From Holophaga sp. (lineage in GTDB: Bacteria > Acidobacteriota > Holophagae > Holophagales > Holophagaceae), in assembly GCA_016715205.1 (NCBI GenBank), contig JADKBC010000005.1:151922-215921 (forward strand): 64,000 nucleotides of DNA. Reading direction: 5' to 3'. How positions within the stretch are numbered: position 1 is the first letter of the stretch; each line of letters begins with the position of its first letter. Below, piece by piece: positions 9,801-19,200 of the stretch. The translations under genes and the position numbers were made by a program. The notes beneath the pieces were generated by a model. The model made no database searches, was not told the origin of the DNA, and worked only from the letters and a program-made list of their open reading frames with translations.

Positions 9801-10430
9801 TTCGAGGTGCTGGAGCATCTCCACCAGATGGATGAACACCGCCGGGTGCCCGTCATCATCCATTCGGGGCGGGATCTCAATCGGGATGAACAGAGCCGCC
9901 TGGAGCGCTATTCCGAGAGCATCATTCTGAAGGGCGCCAAGAGCCCAGAACGGCTGCTCAACGAAGTCACCCTTTTCCTGCATGTGGTGGAAAGCCAGAT
10001 GCAGCCCGAACAGCAGCGCCTGATTCGCGCCAGCCTCGATCGAGATGGCATCTTCCAGCAGAAGACGGTGCTGGTGGCGGATGACGATATGCGCAACGTG
10101 TTCTCGCTCACCTCCATTTTGGCGGACAAGGGCATGACGGTGCTGGAAGCCGAGAACGGCCGCGAAGCCCTGGCCCGCTTGGAAGCTCACCCGGAAACGG
10201 CCATCGTGCTGATGGATGTGATGATGCCGGAAATGGATGGCCTCGATGCCATCCGTGCCATCCGGGCGAATCCGCGCCACGGCAAACTGCCGATCATCGC
10301 CCTCACCGCCAAGGCCATGAAAGGCGACCGGGAAGCCTGCCTCAAGGCGGGTGCCAACGACTACCTGTCCAAGCCCATCGATACGGAACGTCTGCTTTCG
10401 CTGCTGCGGGTCTGGCTCTACCAACAGTAA
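6831..10430 (+). CDS. Hybrid histidine kinase: MCP-like sensor, HAMP, GAF, kinase and three receivers
   Basis: This 1199-residue protein has membrane helices at about 12-34 and 187-208 enclosing a four-helix-bundle-like periplasmic region, then HAMP, a GAF domain (about 320-460), a Glu/Gln-rich coiled coil (about 470-535), HisKA with 'MSHELRTP' (His546), and HATPase_c ('DTGIGIP', 'GGTGLGLS'). Three receivers follow with phospho-acceptors Asp860, Asp982 and Asp1129. The middle receiver is less typical ('VLDLGLADMSG'). CheR, CheB and a second hybrid kinase follow on the same strand with overlaps or a 9-base gap, so all four should act together. No CheA, CheW or classical MCP signalling tip is present. 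The sensor half resembles chemoreceptors and the output half is a multi-step phosphorelay. Full-length and intact. Confidence 0.9.
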   Translation: MLFQRTKIATRLLAGFSLVLLATVILAWVSITSVHDLANTTDRIFRHPFTVTTSILAIQADLSMAQKELVELVHTTDVAEIELLVQKVRAHGPRNDASLALVQERYLGNPQDVKDVDRALEAWREHRDQVIGLVRANRHAEARALFDGATKTHADTLMKEISDILGFATARAEKFKVEAAAQSASTQQTILLTLLGLALACAGVALLITRSVARSMRNALGHLQQMVRALQDKQVVAEAIGRGDFQHDLQTSEPLNLKVEELPTDDLGALLKGMVELNAVQGGLDQSFRRMAFSLRTAKETDQARNWLKNGLSELNELLRGDHDSKKLAERLIRFFAEYLSAGVGALYLFDPDARDLVLMATYAHTRRKHLGDRFALGEGLLGQAAQEGKLICLSKVPADYLPIGSALGDGTPCTVVALPFLQDGALIGALELGAFRDFTPTELDFLQQAMDILAIGLGMNLSRQKIVELLQQSQAQEEELRAQQEELQQSNEELEERAQLLEQQREEIRRKSVAMEEANREIGLQAAEVERVSTYKSQFLANMSHELRTPLNSLMILSRLLADNKDGNLTNKQVEFATTIHGAGRDLLTLINDILDISKIESGRMEYVYDDMAVEDLVEAAAAIFRPLAADKGLAFSVKVDPSAACTLKTDGQRTQQILKNLLANAIKFTEKGSIELEVSIPSPTQNPLALAAVAFVVRDTGIGIPADKFDRVFQAFQQADSDTSRRFGGTGLGLSISRQLARGMGGELILESVQGQGSTLTLFIPLTNPGGAPPTPVPEPVSGLSSPTLMQKNASLPDDRDRLQPGQRCILVVEDDRSFASILINLVREHGFSALHAGDGHTGVAMAEQYLPSAILLDVMLPGLDGWGVMQRLTDKLRTRHIPVHFLTALDERQKAMAMGAIGYFTKPVSAEQLESILSNVEASVSKQARNLLLVEDDPNEAKSLCALLEDRHIQIHLARSGAEAIRLFGELPFDCIVLDLGLADMSGFEVLEHLHQMDEHRRVPVIIHSGRDLNRDEQSRLERYSESIILKGAKSPERLLNEVTLFLHVVESQMQPEQQRLIRASLDRDGIFQQKTVLVADDDMRNVFSLTSILADKGMTVLEAENGREALARLEAHPETAIVLMDVMMPEMDGLDAIRAIRANPRHGKLPIIALTAKAMKGDREACLKAGANDYLSKPIDTERLLSLLRVWLYQQ

Positions 10431-10439
10431 GGACCACCC

Positions 10440-11267
10440 ATGCCCAGCCCAGGGGTCCACCACGTGGAAATGCACCTTCTCCTTGAAGGTGTGTTCCAGG
10501 TCTACGGCCACGATTTTCGGGACTATGCCGAGGCTTCCCTGCATCGTCGCCTCAGCAAATGGTTGACCGAATCCCGGTTTTCCACCTTTTCCCAGGCCCA
10601 GGGCGCGGTTCTCCGTGACCCCGCGGTGTTCCATAGCCTGTTGACCGGACTCACGGTAAACGTAACCGAGATGTTTCGGGATCCCTTGGCCTTCAAGACC
10701 ATCCGCGAACAGGTGGTGCCGCACCTCCGCACCTACCCTTCCCTGAAGGTGTGGGTCGCCGGGTGCGCCTCGGGCGAAGAGGCCTATTCCATGGCCATTC
10801 TCCTGGAGGAAGAAGGGTTCAAGGACCGGTACCGGATCTATGCCACGGACGTGGATCCGGAGGTGCTGGAGCAAGCCAAGGCGGGCATCTACCCATTGAA
10901 GGAACTGCAGCGCTTCACCCAGAACTACCAGAAGGCCGGGGGGCGCGCGGCCTTCTCCGATTACTATTCCGCCCGCTTCGACCGGGCCATGCTGGAACCC
11001 CGGCTGCGGGAGCGCATGGTCTTCGCCACCCACAATCTGGCCGTGGATGCGGGCTTTGGCGAAATGCACCTGGCCCTTTGCCGCAACGTGCTGATCTACT
11101 TCAAACCGGTCCTAAAGCAGCGTGTGCTAAGCCTGCTGGACACCTCCATCACGCCGGGGGGATTTTTGTGCCTGGGCCTTAAGGAAGGCCTGGAAACCAC
11201 GGAATGGCAGCGCAGCTACGAGGAAGTGGTGGCCCGCACCCGCATCTATCGAAAACGCTATGCCTGA
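10440..11267 (+). CDS. cheR: CheR-type protein-glutamate O-methyltransferase
   Basis: A CheR of 275 residues: all-alpha N-terminal domain, 'TEMFRDP' at the substrate cleft, and the SAM-binding loop 'VWVAGCASGEEAYS' near residues 104-118. 'FATHNL' and 'CRNVLIYF' follow in the usual order. CheR transfers methyl groups from SAM to receptor glutamates. There is no classical receptor in the window; the gene sits between a hybrid kinase and CheB, so the coiled coil of that kinase is the obvious candidate substrate (inference). It starts 9 bases after the kinase and its end overlaps cheB by 8 bases. Confidence 0.92.
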   Translation: MPSPGVHHVEMHLLLEGVFQVYGHDFRDYAEASLHRRLSKWLTESRFSTFSQAQGAVLRDPAVFHSLLTGLTVNVTEMFRDPLAFKTIREQVVPHLRTYPSLKVWVAGCASGEEAYSMAILLEEEGFKDRYRIYATDVDPEVLEQAKAGIYPLKELQRFTQNYQKAGGRAAFSDYYSARFDRAMLEPRLRERMVFATHNLAVDAGFGEMHLALCRNVLIYFKPVLKQRVLSLLDTSITPGGFLCLGLKEGLETTEWQRSYEEVVARTRIYRKRYA

Positions 11268-11880
11268 GCCAAGGGAAGGCTCCTTGAGGGCGGTAGCCAT
11301 CGGCGTCAGCCTGGGTGGGCTGGAAGCCCTGCGCACGCTGCTGGGAGCCCTACCGGCCGCATTCCCCACACCAATCCTGGTGGTGCAGCACATGGCGCCC
11401 GAATCGAGCGATGGCCTGGCCATGATCCTGAATACGGTATGCGCCCTGCACGTGAAAGAGGCCGACGCAGATGAAACGCCGCAACCGGGCACGGTGTACC
11501 TGGCCCCCGCCAACTACCATCTGCTGGTTGAAACCGATGGGCGACTTTCCTTGTCAGTGGATCCCCCCGTGAACTACGCCCGGCCTTCCGTGGATGTGCT
11601 CTTTGAAACCGCCGCCGAGGCCTTTGGCGTGGGTCTCGTGGGCGTGCTGCTCACGGGCGCGGGCAGCGATGGCAGCCGGGGGCTCCGCACCATCCAGCAG
11701 CGCGGCGGCCGCACCTTAGTGCAGGATCCCTTAGAAGCGGTGGCGGATAGCATGCCTCGCAGCGCCCTGGCCCTGTTGAAACCGGATGCGGTCCTACCCT
11801 TGAGTGGTTTGGCCAGCCGCCTGTTGCAGCTTACTCAATACTCAACCCATTCGACCCCCCGGCCGACAAGACCCGCATGA
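11260..11880 (+). CDS. cheB: CheB-type protein-glutamate methylesterase, catalytic domain only
   Basis: This has the CheB catalytic domain with the triad visible: Ser17 in 'IGVSLGG', His44 in 'VVQHM' and Asp137 in 'TGAGSDGS'. The usual N-terminal receiver of chemotaxis CheB is absent, so activity is probably not switched by phosphorylation of CheB itself. The start overlaps the end of cheR and the stop overlaps the start of the next hybrid kinase (ATGA), indicating tight translational coupling of the module. It removes methyl groups added by CheR, giving a reversible adaptation switch for whatever protein is modified here. Confidence 0.92.
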   Translation: MPEPREGSLRAVAIGVSLGGLEALRTLLGALPAAFPTPILVVQHMAPESSDGLAMILNTVCALHVKEADADETPQPGTVYLAPANYHLLVETDGRLSLSVDPPVNYARPSVDVLFETAAEAFGVGLVGVLLTGAGSDGSRGLRTIQQRGGRTLVQDPLEAVADSMPRSALALLKPDAVLPLSGLASRLLQLTQYSTHSTPRPTRPA

Positions 11881-14690
11881 ATGCCCATGGCCTTGCCCCT
11901 GTTTTGCTGGTGGATGACCGCCCCGAAAACCTGACGGCTCTGGAGGCATTGCTGGCGGATTCTGGGGTGGACCTGGTCAAGGCCCACTCCGGCAACGAAG
12001 CCCTGCGCCTGAGCCTCAAGACTGAGTTTGCCCTGGTGCTGCTGGATGTGCAGATGCCGGACATGGACGGCTTTGAAACTGCGGAGCTGCTGCGGGCCAA
12101 TCCCAAGACCCGGCGGCTGCCCATCATTTTCGTCACCGCGGGCATGAAGGATGACACCTACCGCTTCAAGGGCTACGACTCCGGGGCGGTGGATTACCTG
12201 ATGAAACCCATCCAACCCCTGGAACTGCGCAGCAAGGTGCGGGTATTCAGTGAGCTCTTTCAACAGCGCAAGGAGATCGAGCGCCACGAGCAGATCCTGG
12301 AAACCCTCGTGGAGCAACGCACCATCGCCCTGCGGGAAAACGAGGTGACGTACCGCTCCATCCTGGAAAACGCCGCAGATCATGTGGTGCGCTATGACCG
12401 TCGGGGCGCCCACCTGTTTGCGAATGCCAAGGTGCTGGAACTCACGGGATTCACCATGGGGCAGTTCCTGGGTAAAACCCACCGGGACCTGGGGTTCCCA
12501 GACCACCTTTGCGAGCTTTGGGAAGGGGCCATTGAAAAGGTGTTTGTCACTGGCCAGCCCACCGCCGTTTCCTTTGAGCTTGATACCGGGAAGGGGCTGG
12601 TCTACCTCGAGCTGAAGCTGTCCCCAGAAAAGGACATCCTTGGGCAGGTACGCAGCGTGGTGGGGTTGACCCGTGATCTGACGGAACGCCATCGCCTGGA
12701 CGAAGCCCGGCACTTTCTGGCCGAAGCCAGTTGGACCACCAACGACGAGCCCTTTTTTGAGGCCCTTGCGCGTTATCTAGCGATCAGTCTCGCCATGGAC
12801 TACGTGTGCATTGATCGCCTGGAAGGCGACCACAAGCATGCACAGACGCTGGCCATTTATTTCGACGGCCAGATTGAACCCAACGCGAGCTACACCTTGC
12901 ACGACACGCCCTGCGGTGAGGTGCTCAAAAAGCACGTTTGTTGCTTCCCTGAAAAGGTTCGGCAGCAGTTCCCCACCGATGTGATGCTCCAGGACATGGT
13001 GGCGGAAAGCTATGTTGGGACGACCCTCTGGAGTTCCAGGGGCGAAGCCATCGGTCTGATCGCCCTCATCGGTCGGCAACCCTTGCGCAATCCCGCTCTG
13101 GCGACTCAGATCCTGGAACTGGTCGCCATTCGCGCGGGGGGTGAGTTGGAGCGCAAACTCGCCGATGAAGCGCTGCAGGTGGCTGAGGCCGGATCCCGCC
13201 GCCTGATGGACCTGCTCAAAGCCTCCGGGGCCATTGCCAAGATCGGTGGGTGGGAAGTGGACTTGGTTCACAACACCCTGTTCTGGACGCCGGAAACCTA
13301 TCGAATTCACGACGTTACACCTGAAACCTATACACCAACCATCCCGACCGCATTGGATTTCTACACGCCTGAAGCCAAGCCCATCGTTACCAAAGCCGTG
13401 GAGGAGGCCCTTCAGACTGGAAAGGATTTTGACCTGGAGCTGCAGTTGTTGACCGCCTCGGGTCGGCGAATTTATGTGCACACCACGGGAAAAGTGCAGC
13501 GCGAGAGTGGCCGTGCGGTGCGCATCGTGGGCGCCTTCCGCGATATCACCGAGGACAAGCGGTTGGAGGTGGAACGTCAGCAACTGGAGCGGGAAATCCA
13601 GCACGCCCAAAAGCTGGAAAGCCTGGGCAGTCTGGCGGGGGGCGTGGCCCACGACATGAATAATGTGCTGGCGGCCATCCTGGGGATGGCTTCAGCCCTG
13701 AAGGTGAAATACGCGGCCGATGAGGGTCTTGGCAAGGCGTTGGAAACGATCCTGCACGCCAGTGGCAGGGGTCGGGACCTGGTCAAGGGTCTGACCGATT
13801 TCGCCCGCAAGGGCGTGGAAGAGGCCCAGGCCCTGGACCTGAACAGCCTTGTGCACAAGGAAGTGGATCTCTTGCGCCGCACCACGCTCGAAAAAATCGA
13901 ATTTGAGCTGGACCTTGAGGCATCCCTGCCGCGAGTCCTTGGGGAGCCCTCCTCCCTGGGCAATACCCTCATGAACGTAGCGATGAATGCACTCCAGGCC
14001 ATGCCCAATGGCGGCCGGCTGCAGTTCCAGACCCGCGCTTTGGACCCTCAATGGGTCGAATTGACCATCACTGACACTGGTTGCGGCATGTCCCCCGAGG
14101 TCATGGCCCGGGCCACGGACCCCTTCTTCACCACCAAGCCCTTCGGCAAAGGCACGGGCCTCGGCTTGGCCATTGTCTACGGCACCATGAAGGCCCACGG
14201 TGGTGCCATGGAACTAAAGAGCAGCCTGGGTCAGGGTACCTCCGTGGTGCTGAGATTCCCTGCCCGTGCAGATCAGACGGACCCTGCCTTGAATTCCCCC
14301 ACAAATCCCGTCAAGGGCCGTGCAGCCCTGCACATTCTGCTCGTGGATGACGATGAACTGATCCGGGATGGCATCCCACCCATGCTGGAAATGCTGGGGC
14401 ATACGGTGGAAGTGATCGCCGGTGGTGGCCAGGCACTGGCACGACTCCAGGCGTCCGGCACGGCCATCGATCTGGTCATCATGGATCACAACATGCCAGG
14501 CCTGACCGGCGCCGCCACCCTGCGGCAGATCCGAGCCGAGCAGCCCACCCTGCCCCTGGTGTTGGCCACCGGTTTTGTGGATGCAGATGTCAGCGCCCTG
14601 CTCCAGGACACCCCCGATATCAAGATTCTCCACAAACCCTACACTGCCGAAGAGATTCTCAGGCTGATCAACGAGATCCCATTGACCTAG
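11877..14690 (+). CDS. Hybrid histidine kinase: receiver-PAS-GAF-PAS-kinase-receiver
   Basis: A cytosolic protein of 937 residues. The N-terminal receiver has Asp57 in 'VLLDVQMP'. A coiled coil of about 25 residues leads to a PAS domain (about 155-270), a GAF-like domain (about 280-425) and a second PAS (about 445-565). HisKA has H-box 'GGVAHDMNN' (His592), HATPase_c has 'DTGCGM' and 'GKGTGLGLA', and a C-terminal receiver has Asp870 in 'VIMDHNMP'. The front receiver can take a phosphate from the upstream triple-receiver kinase, so the two probably form a chain. Its kinase-receiver half is the intact paralogue of the broken gene at 2067-3467. Start overlaps cheB. Confidence 0.9.
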   Translation: MNAHGLAPVLLVDDRPENLTALEALLADSGVDLVKAHSGNEALRLSLKTEFALVLLDVQMPDMDGFETAELLRANPKTRRLPIIFVTAGMKDDTYRFKGYDSGAVDYLMKPIQPLELRSKVRVFSELFQQRKEIERHEQILETLVEQRTIALRENEVTYRSILENAADHVVRYDRRGAHLFANAKVLELTGFTMGQFLGKTHRDLGFPDHLCELWEGAIEKVFVTGQPTAVSFELDTGKGLVYLELKLSPEKDILGQVRSVVGLTRDLTERHRLDEARHFLAEASWTTNDEPFFEALARYLAISLAMDYVCIDRLEGDHKHAQTLAIYFDGQIEPNASYTLHDTPCGEVLKKHVCCFPEKVRQQFPTDVMLQDMVAESYVGTTLWSSRGEAIGLIALIGRQPLRNPALATQILELVAIRAGGELERKLADEALQVAEAGSRRLMDLLKASGAIAKIGGWEVDLVHNTLFWTPETYRIHDVTPETYTPTIPTALDFYTPEAKPIVTKAVEEALQTGKDFDLELQLLTASGRRIYVHTTGKVQRESGRAVRIVGAFRDITEDKRLEVERQQLEREIQHAQKLESLGSLAGGVAHDMNNVLAAILGMASALKVKYAADEGLGKALETILHASGRGRDLVKGLTDFARKGVEEAQALDLNSLVHKEVDLLRRTTLEKIEFELDLEASLPRVLGEPSSLGNTLMNVAMNALQAMPNGGRLQFQTRALDPQWVELTITDTGCGMSPEVMARATDPFFTTKPFGKGTGLGLAIVYGTMKAHGGAMELKSSLGQGTSVVLRFPARADQTDPALNSPTNPVKGRAALHILLVDDDELIRDGIPPMLEMLGHTVEVIAGGGQALARLQASGTAIDLVIMDHNMPGLTGAATLRQIRAEQPTLPLVLATGFVDADVSALLQDTPDIKILHKPYTAEEILRLINEIPLT

Positions 14691-14829
14691 GGCGAAATCC
14701 CGCGAACCAGTTCTGGGCGGCTTTTGTAGGCTGGGCGCCGGTCTCACGAAAGAACCTAGAGAAACCATCTGCCCATCCACCTGGCAGTTCGTGGATGAAT
14801 CCAACCGAGATCCAGGCGATGCTTTAGCC

Positions 14830-15288
14830 ATGACCTTTCACATGATTCTGCATCAACCCGAGATTCCCCAAAACACCGGCAGTATTGGCAGGCTTTGCGT
14901 TTGCACAGACACGAAGCTGCATCTCATTCACCCGCTGGGTTTCGATACTTCCGACTATTACCTGCGCCGGGCCGGGTTGGATTACTGGGAAAAGTTGGCG
15001 CCCACCCACTACGACAACTGGGCGGATTTCCTGACCCGCAACCCCGCCAAACGACTCTGGTTCACCAGCACCAAGGGCGAACGGCTGCACACTCAGGCCA
15101 CTTACGAAGATGGCGATGGTTTTGTACTGGGCCAGGAAACCAAGGGACTGCCAGGTGAAATCATCGACGCCCACCGCGAGGAACTGATCAAGATTCCCAT
15201 GCCGGGCGATTTCCACCGCAGCCTCAACCAGGCCCAGGCCGCGGCGGTGGTGCTGTACGAGGCCCTAAGGCAAACCCAAGGGTGGTGA
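14830..15288 (+). CDS. trmL: tRNA (cytidine(34)-2'-O)-methyltransferase TrmL
   Basis: A SPOUT-class methyltransferase of 152 residues, the normal TrmL length. It opens with 'ILHQPEIPQNTGSIGRLC', has 'GQETKGLP' in the middle and the knot signature 'IPMPGDFHRSLNQAQAAAV' near the end. TrmL methylates the ribose of the wobble base in tRNA-Leu isoacceptors. I chose the ATG at 14830 because the family begins at this point; an ATG at 14791 would add 13 unrelated residues. It runs convergent to the lipid kinase, with stops directly adjacent. The 139 bases before it hold no clear promoter. Confidence 0.93.
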   Translation: MTFHMILHQPEIPQNTGSIGRLCVCTDTKLHLIHPLGFDTSDYYLRRAGLDYWEKLAPTHYDNWADFLTRNPAKRLWFTSTKGERLHTQATYEDGDGFVLGQETKGLPGEIIDAHREELIKIPMPGDFHRSLNQAQAAAVVLYEALRQTQGW

Positions 15289-16230
15289 TTACCAGGGGCA
15301 ATTGCCAGTCACCTGCATCCGGAACGCACCTTTTTCTACCGTCAATTCCGCGCGATCGCGGGCCGGCGCAGGTTCGCCATCCAGGTGCCAGGGCAGCGGT
15401 GCGTCGAAACGCAGCATGGCACGCAGCAGGCGCCCTTCCTGGCGCAGATGCGTGCGGCCACCCTCCCGGAATAGTTGGGGCACATCTGAAACCAGATCAA
15501 GGATTCCCGGTCGCTTGAGCTTCACCCACTGCAGGATGCCATCCGTGGGGTCGGCGCCGGGGGCGATCCAAAGTCCGCTGCCGTACTGGGGCAGGTTGGC
15601 GAAACTCAGGCTCCAGGCCCGTTCGGGCAGTTCTGGTTCTGGGCCCAGCCACGCGGCGCGCAGCTTTTCACCTACGCTTTTTGGCGCTGCTGGATCGGGC
15701 CGAGCGGCGTCCCAAGCCACCCTTAATTCGGGGTGCTTTCGCCATAGCCGCAGGCAGAGCTGGGCATAGCGAAGAAACCCTCGCCCCGGCATGGCATCAA
15801 AGCCATGAGCCACCGCCGCTTCAAACCCGGTGCCGCAGATATTCAAGAAGGGCACGCCATCCAGACGCGGCAGATCGATGCGCAGCTCCCTTCCAAGCAG
15901 AAGGTTTTCCAGCGCACCAGCCGTTTCCAGGGGCGTACGAAGGCCGCGCACCAACCCATTACCAGAGCCGCCAGGAAGGGCGGCCAAGGGCACGGGGCAG
16001 CCCGCCTGGATCAACGCACGCGCCGCGTGATGCAAGGTGCCATCGCCGCCCCACACCAGCAATGGCCCGCCCGCTGCAACAGCCTGCTCAATCAGGGGCG
16101 TGAAGTCCCAGGGCGGCCCCAGGGCAATGGGCTCCAGACGCGCCCGCAGCTCGGCGGGTAGCCGAGCAAGCAGGGCGTTGGGATCCTTGGCGCTGGGGCC
16201 GGAACCGGGGTTGTAAAGCAGAGGCAGCAT
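15289..16230 (-). CDS. Diacylglycerol kinase-like lipid kinase
   Basis: This 313-residue protein has the diacylglycerol/sphingosine kinase catalytic fold: 'YNPGSG' at the N-terminus, the nucleotide loop 'VWGGDGTLHHAA' near residues 58-70, and 'LPGGSGNGLVRGL'. The C-terminal 'PWHLDGEPAPA' is typical of the YegS/DagK family. It phosphorylates a lipid alcohol, probably diacylglycerol, for phospholipid recycling. Its ATG overlaps the stop of the Tricorn-type protease (TGATG), so the two are co-translated; a functional link is not obvious. Confidence 0.85.
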   Translation of the reverse strand: MLPLLYNPGSGPSAKDPNALLARLPAELRARLEPIALGPPWDFTPLIEQAVAAGGPLLVWGGDGTLHHAARALIQAGCPVPLAALPGGSGNGLVRGLRTPLETAGALENLLLGRELRIDLPRLDGVPFLNICGTGFEAAVAHGFDAMPGRGFLRYAQLCLRLWRKHPELRVAWDAARPDPAAPKSVGEKLRAAWLGPEPELPERAWSLSFANLPQYGSGLWIAPGADPTDGILQWVKLKRPGILDLVSDVPQLFREGGRTHLRQEGRLLRAMLRFDAPLPWHLDGEPAPARDRAELTVEKGAFRMQVTGNCPW

Positions 16231-19200
16231 CAGGGTTTCTTGAGTTGCTTCAGCAGCGACTGAACGGCCGTTTCCAGCTGGGTGTCGCGGCCCTGACTCA
16301 GCAAAGCCGGGTCGTTGGCCACCTTGATATCGGGCTCCAACTGGGTGTTCTCACAGAACTTGCCATCGGGCGTAAGCCAGCCACCTTCGGGGATGCCGAA
16401 CACCAGGGTGGGATCGATCTGGGGTTCCCACCACACAAAAGTGCCGGTGCCGGGCACGGGCATGCCGACCGTCTGCCCCAGCCCTTTAAGTTTGTAGGCC
16501 ACCGGGAACAGGTGCGCATCGGAATAGTTGCCTTCGCCCATGACCACGATGGAAGGCTTGATCCACTTCTGCTGCGGCTCGTAACCGTAGTACTGGCCGT
16601 GGGGAATGATGTCGAAATATTTCTTCCCGCTCAGGAAATCCGAAAGGGTTTCGTGCAGGTTGCCGCCGCCGTTGAAGCGGGTGTCCACCACGATGGCTTC
16701 CTTGGTGAGGTGCTTCCCAAGCACTTCTTCGACCACGGTGCGCATGCTGGGATCGTTCATGCCTTGCACATGCACATAGCCGATGCGACCACCTGAGAGG
16801 CGCTCCGTCTCTGCCTGCTGGCGTTCCACCCAGCGGCGATAGAGCAGGACGTTTTCCTGCCCGGCGGCGATGGGTTTGATGCTTTCCTCCCAACGATTCC
16901 CCTGGGCGTCCTGGAAGGTGAGCAGGGTGGCATGACCGGCCTTTCGATTGAGCAGGGCACTGGGGTCCTGATCGGCCCGGATTTCCATGCCATCGATGGC
17001 CACCAGGATGTGACCTGGCTTCACGCGAGAGGTGGCCAGATCCAGCGGTCCGCGCTTCAGAATTTCCGTCACCTTGAGGCCGGTGCCTGGCGCAGGATCA
17101 AAGAGCAATCCGAGCGAAGCGGTGGCATCCCCCGTGACCTGGGGCGCGTTGAAGCGGCAGCCGGTGTGGGAGGCATTCAGTTCGCCCAGCATTTCGCTGA
17201 GCATTTCCGCAAAGTCGTAGTTGTTCTGGATATGGGGCAGGAATTTTCGGTACGCATCGCGGTAGAAGGGCCAATCCACCTTGTGCAGGTCGGGCACATA
17301 GAACTTTTTCCCGATCTGTCGCCAGGCGTGTTCAAAGATGTAGGCGCGCTCTTCATCGGGGCGCAGCACCATCTCGGTGGCGGCGGCCAGGTTCTCGCGC
17401 TTGCCATTTTCAGGGTCGATCTTGGAGAGTTTGCCATCGGCCAGAATGAAGATGGCCTTGCCATCCTCGCTGCGTTCCAGGGCAGCCTGCCTGGCATCCA
17501 GCTTGGCCACCAGCTTGGTTTCCTTGGTGCGGAATTCGGTGGACCAGAGATCAAACCCCTTCTCGAACTTGGCGAGATAGAAGAACTTTTCCCCATCCTT
17601 GGCAAGCACGGCATCGGCCATGGGTGCGGTGTGCGTGGTCCAACGGGCCTTGCGTTCCTCCAGTCCCTGCCAATCGATGCGGAGGGGTTCCACGCTGGGT
17701 TTGGCGTCCTTTTCCTTCTCCTTTGCTTTGTCCTTGTCCTTGGCTTTCTCCAATTCCTTCTTTTCCTTGTCTTCCCGCTCCTTGACCAGGGCGAAATCTT
17801 CTTTGCTGAGCTGGAAGCGATCCCAGGCTTTCTGGGTAAGGAAGAGGCCGAAGTAGTCCACCGTGGCGGAGTCCTGGTTCAGGTTGCGCGTGCCTTCGCG
17901 GTCCGTGGCCCAGAAGATGGTGCTGCCATCCGTGGAAAAGCGGGGATGGCCATCGTCAAAGCCGCTGCGGGTGAGGTTAATGAGCTTCCCAGTGCCTTCG
18001 GCGTCGATGAGGCCCACTTCCCGAATGCCACCCAACCCAGGCGGATCAAAGGTCAGCAGCAGCCACTTGCTATCCGGCGACCAGGTGAAATCCTGATCCC
18101 CATCCGCGTAGGAGTAGTTCTTGCCCTCGGGCAGCAGGGTGCGCACCTTGCCACTGGCAAGGTTCAACACCTTGAGCGCGGTGCGCTCTTCCAGAAAGGC
18201 CACTTCCTTGCCGTCGGGCGAATACTGAGGCTGGAAGACATCCTTGGCACCCGAAAGAATGCAGGTTTCCTTCAGCACCGTGGACGCATAGAAATAGGCT
18301 TCTTCTTTGCGGGTGAGCGCCATGGTGTACAGGCCCCAACTGCCATTGCGTTCACCGGCATAAAGCAGGGTGCGGCCGTCCGGGCTGAAGGAGACCGTGC
18401 GTTCCTGCTGGGGCGTGTTGGTGATGCGCTTGGTCACGGTGCCCTCGGCATTGCTCACAAACACTTCGCCGCGTGCAATAAAGGCTACTTCCTTGCCATT
18501 GGGCGCCACAGCGAATTCCGTTAAACCGCCATTTACCGGCAGGATGCGCTCGCCGTCGGGACGACCATCCATCTGAATCTGCACCTCCACCTTGGCGGGC
18601 GTGCCGCCCTCGCGCTGGGTATAAAGCTGACCGTCGTAGGCGAAACAGAGGGTGCCTTCCCGCGAGCCGCTCAAAAACCGTACGGGATGTTTTTCAAAGC
18701 GCGTCACCTGAGTTGCAGCCTCTGGCTTGCTCAGGCTGCTGCGGAAAACGTTGTACGACCCGCCCCGTTCGGCCAAGTAATAGAAGGTTTCACCTGCGCC
18801 CATCACGGGATTGCGATGCTCGCCAGGATCCGTGGTGAGAGCTTTGAAGGTGCCGGAAGCTGTATCGTACTGGCAGATATCCCGGGCCACGGAAGAGGTG
18901 TGATGCTTGCGCCAGGTGTCCTCATAGCCCTTCAAATTGTGGAAGAGGATGTGGGTGCCGGTGGCGTCGTACACCGCGGCTTCCATGGTGGCCGTGTGCA
19001 GCAGGCGCGCCTGCCCGCCCGTGATGGGCACCGTGAAGGTGTGGGCAAACCCGCGATAGGGGAACTGGAAATTCGTGGCGGTGCCGGTGCGGTTCGAGGT
19101 GAAGAGCACCTGTTTGCCGTCCGGCGTGAAGGTCGAGGGGAAATCCGAGGCTGAGTGGAAGGTGAGGCGTTTGGCTTCACCACCCTGGGCGGGCATCAGG

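Noticed and set aside
9312..11069. Open reverse-strand frame of 585 codons over the kinase end and cheR
   Set aside because: It spans two real forward genes, has no domain, and shows the same low-complexity shadow composition.
16932..18524. Open forward frame of 530 codons opposite the Tricorn-type protease
   Set aside because: The reverse strand encodes a continuous protease with propeller, PDZ and S41 motifs; the forward frame has none.
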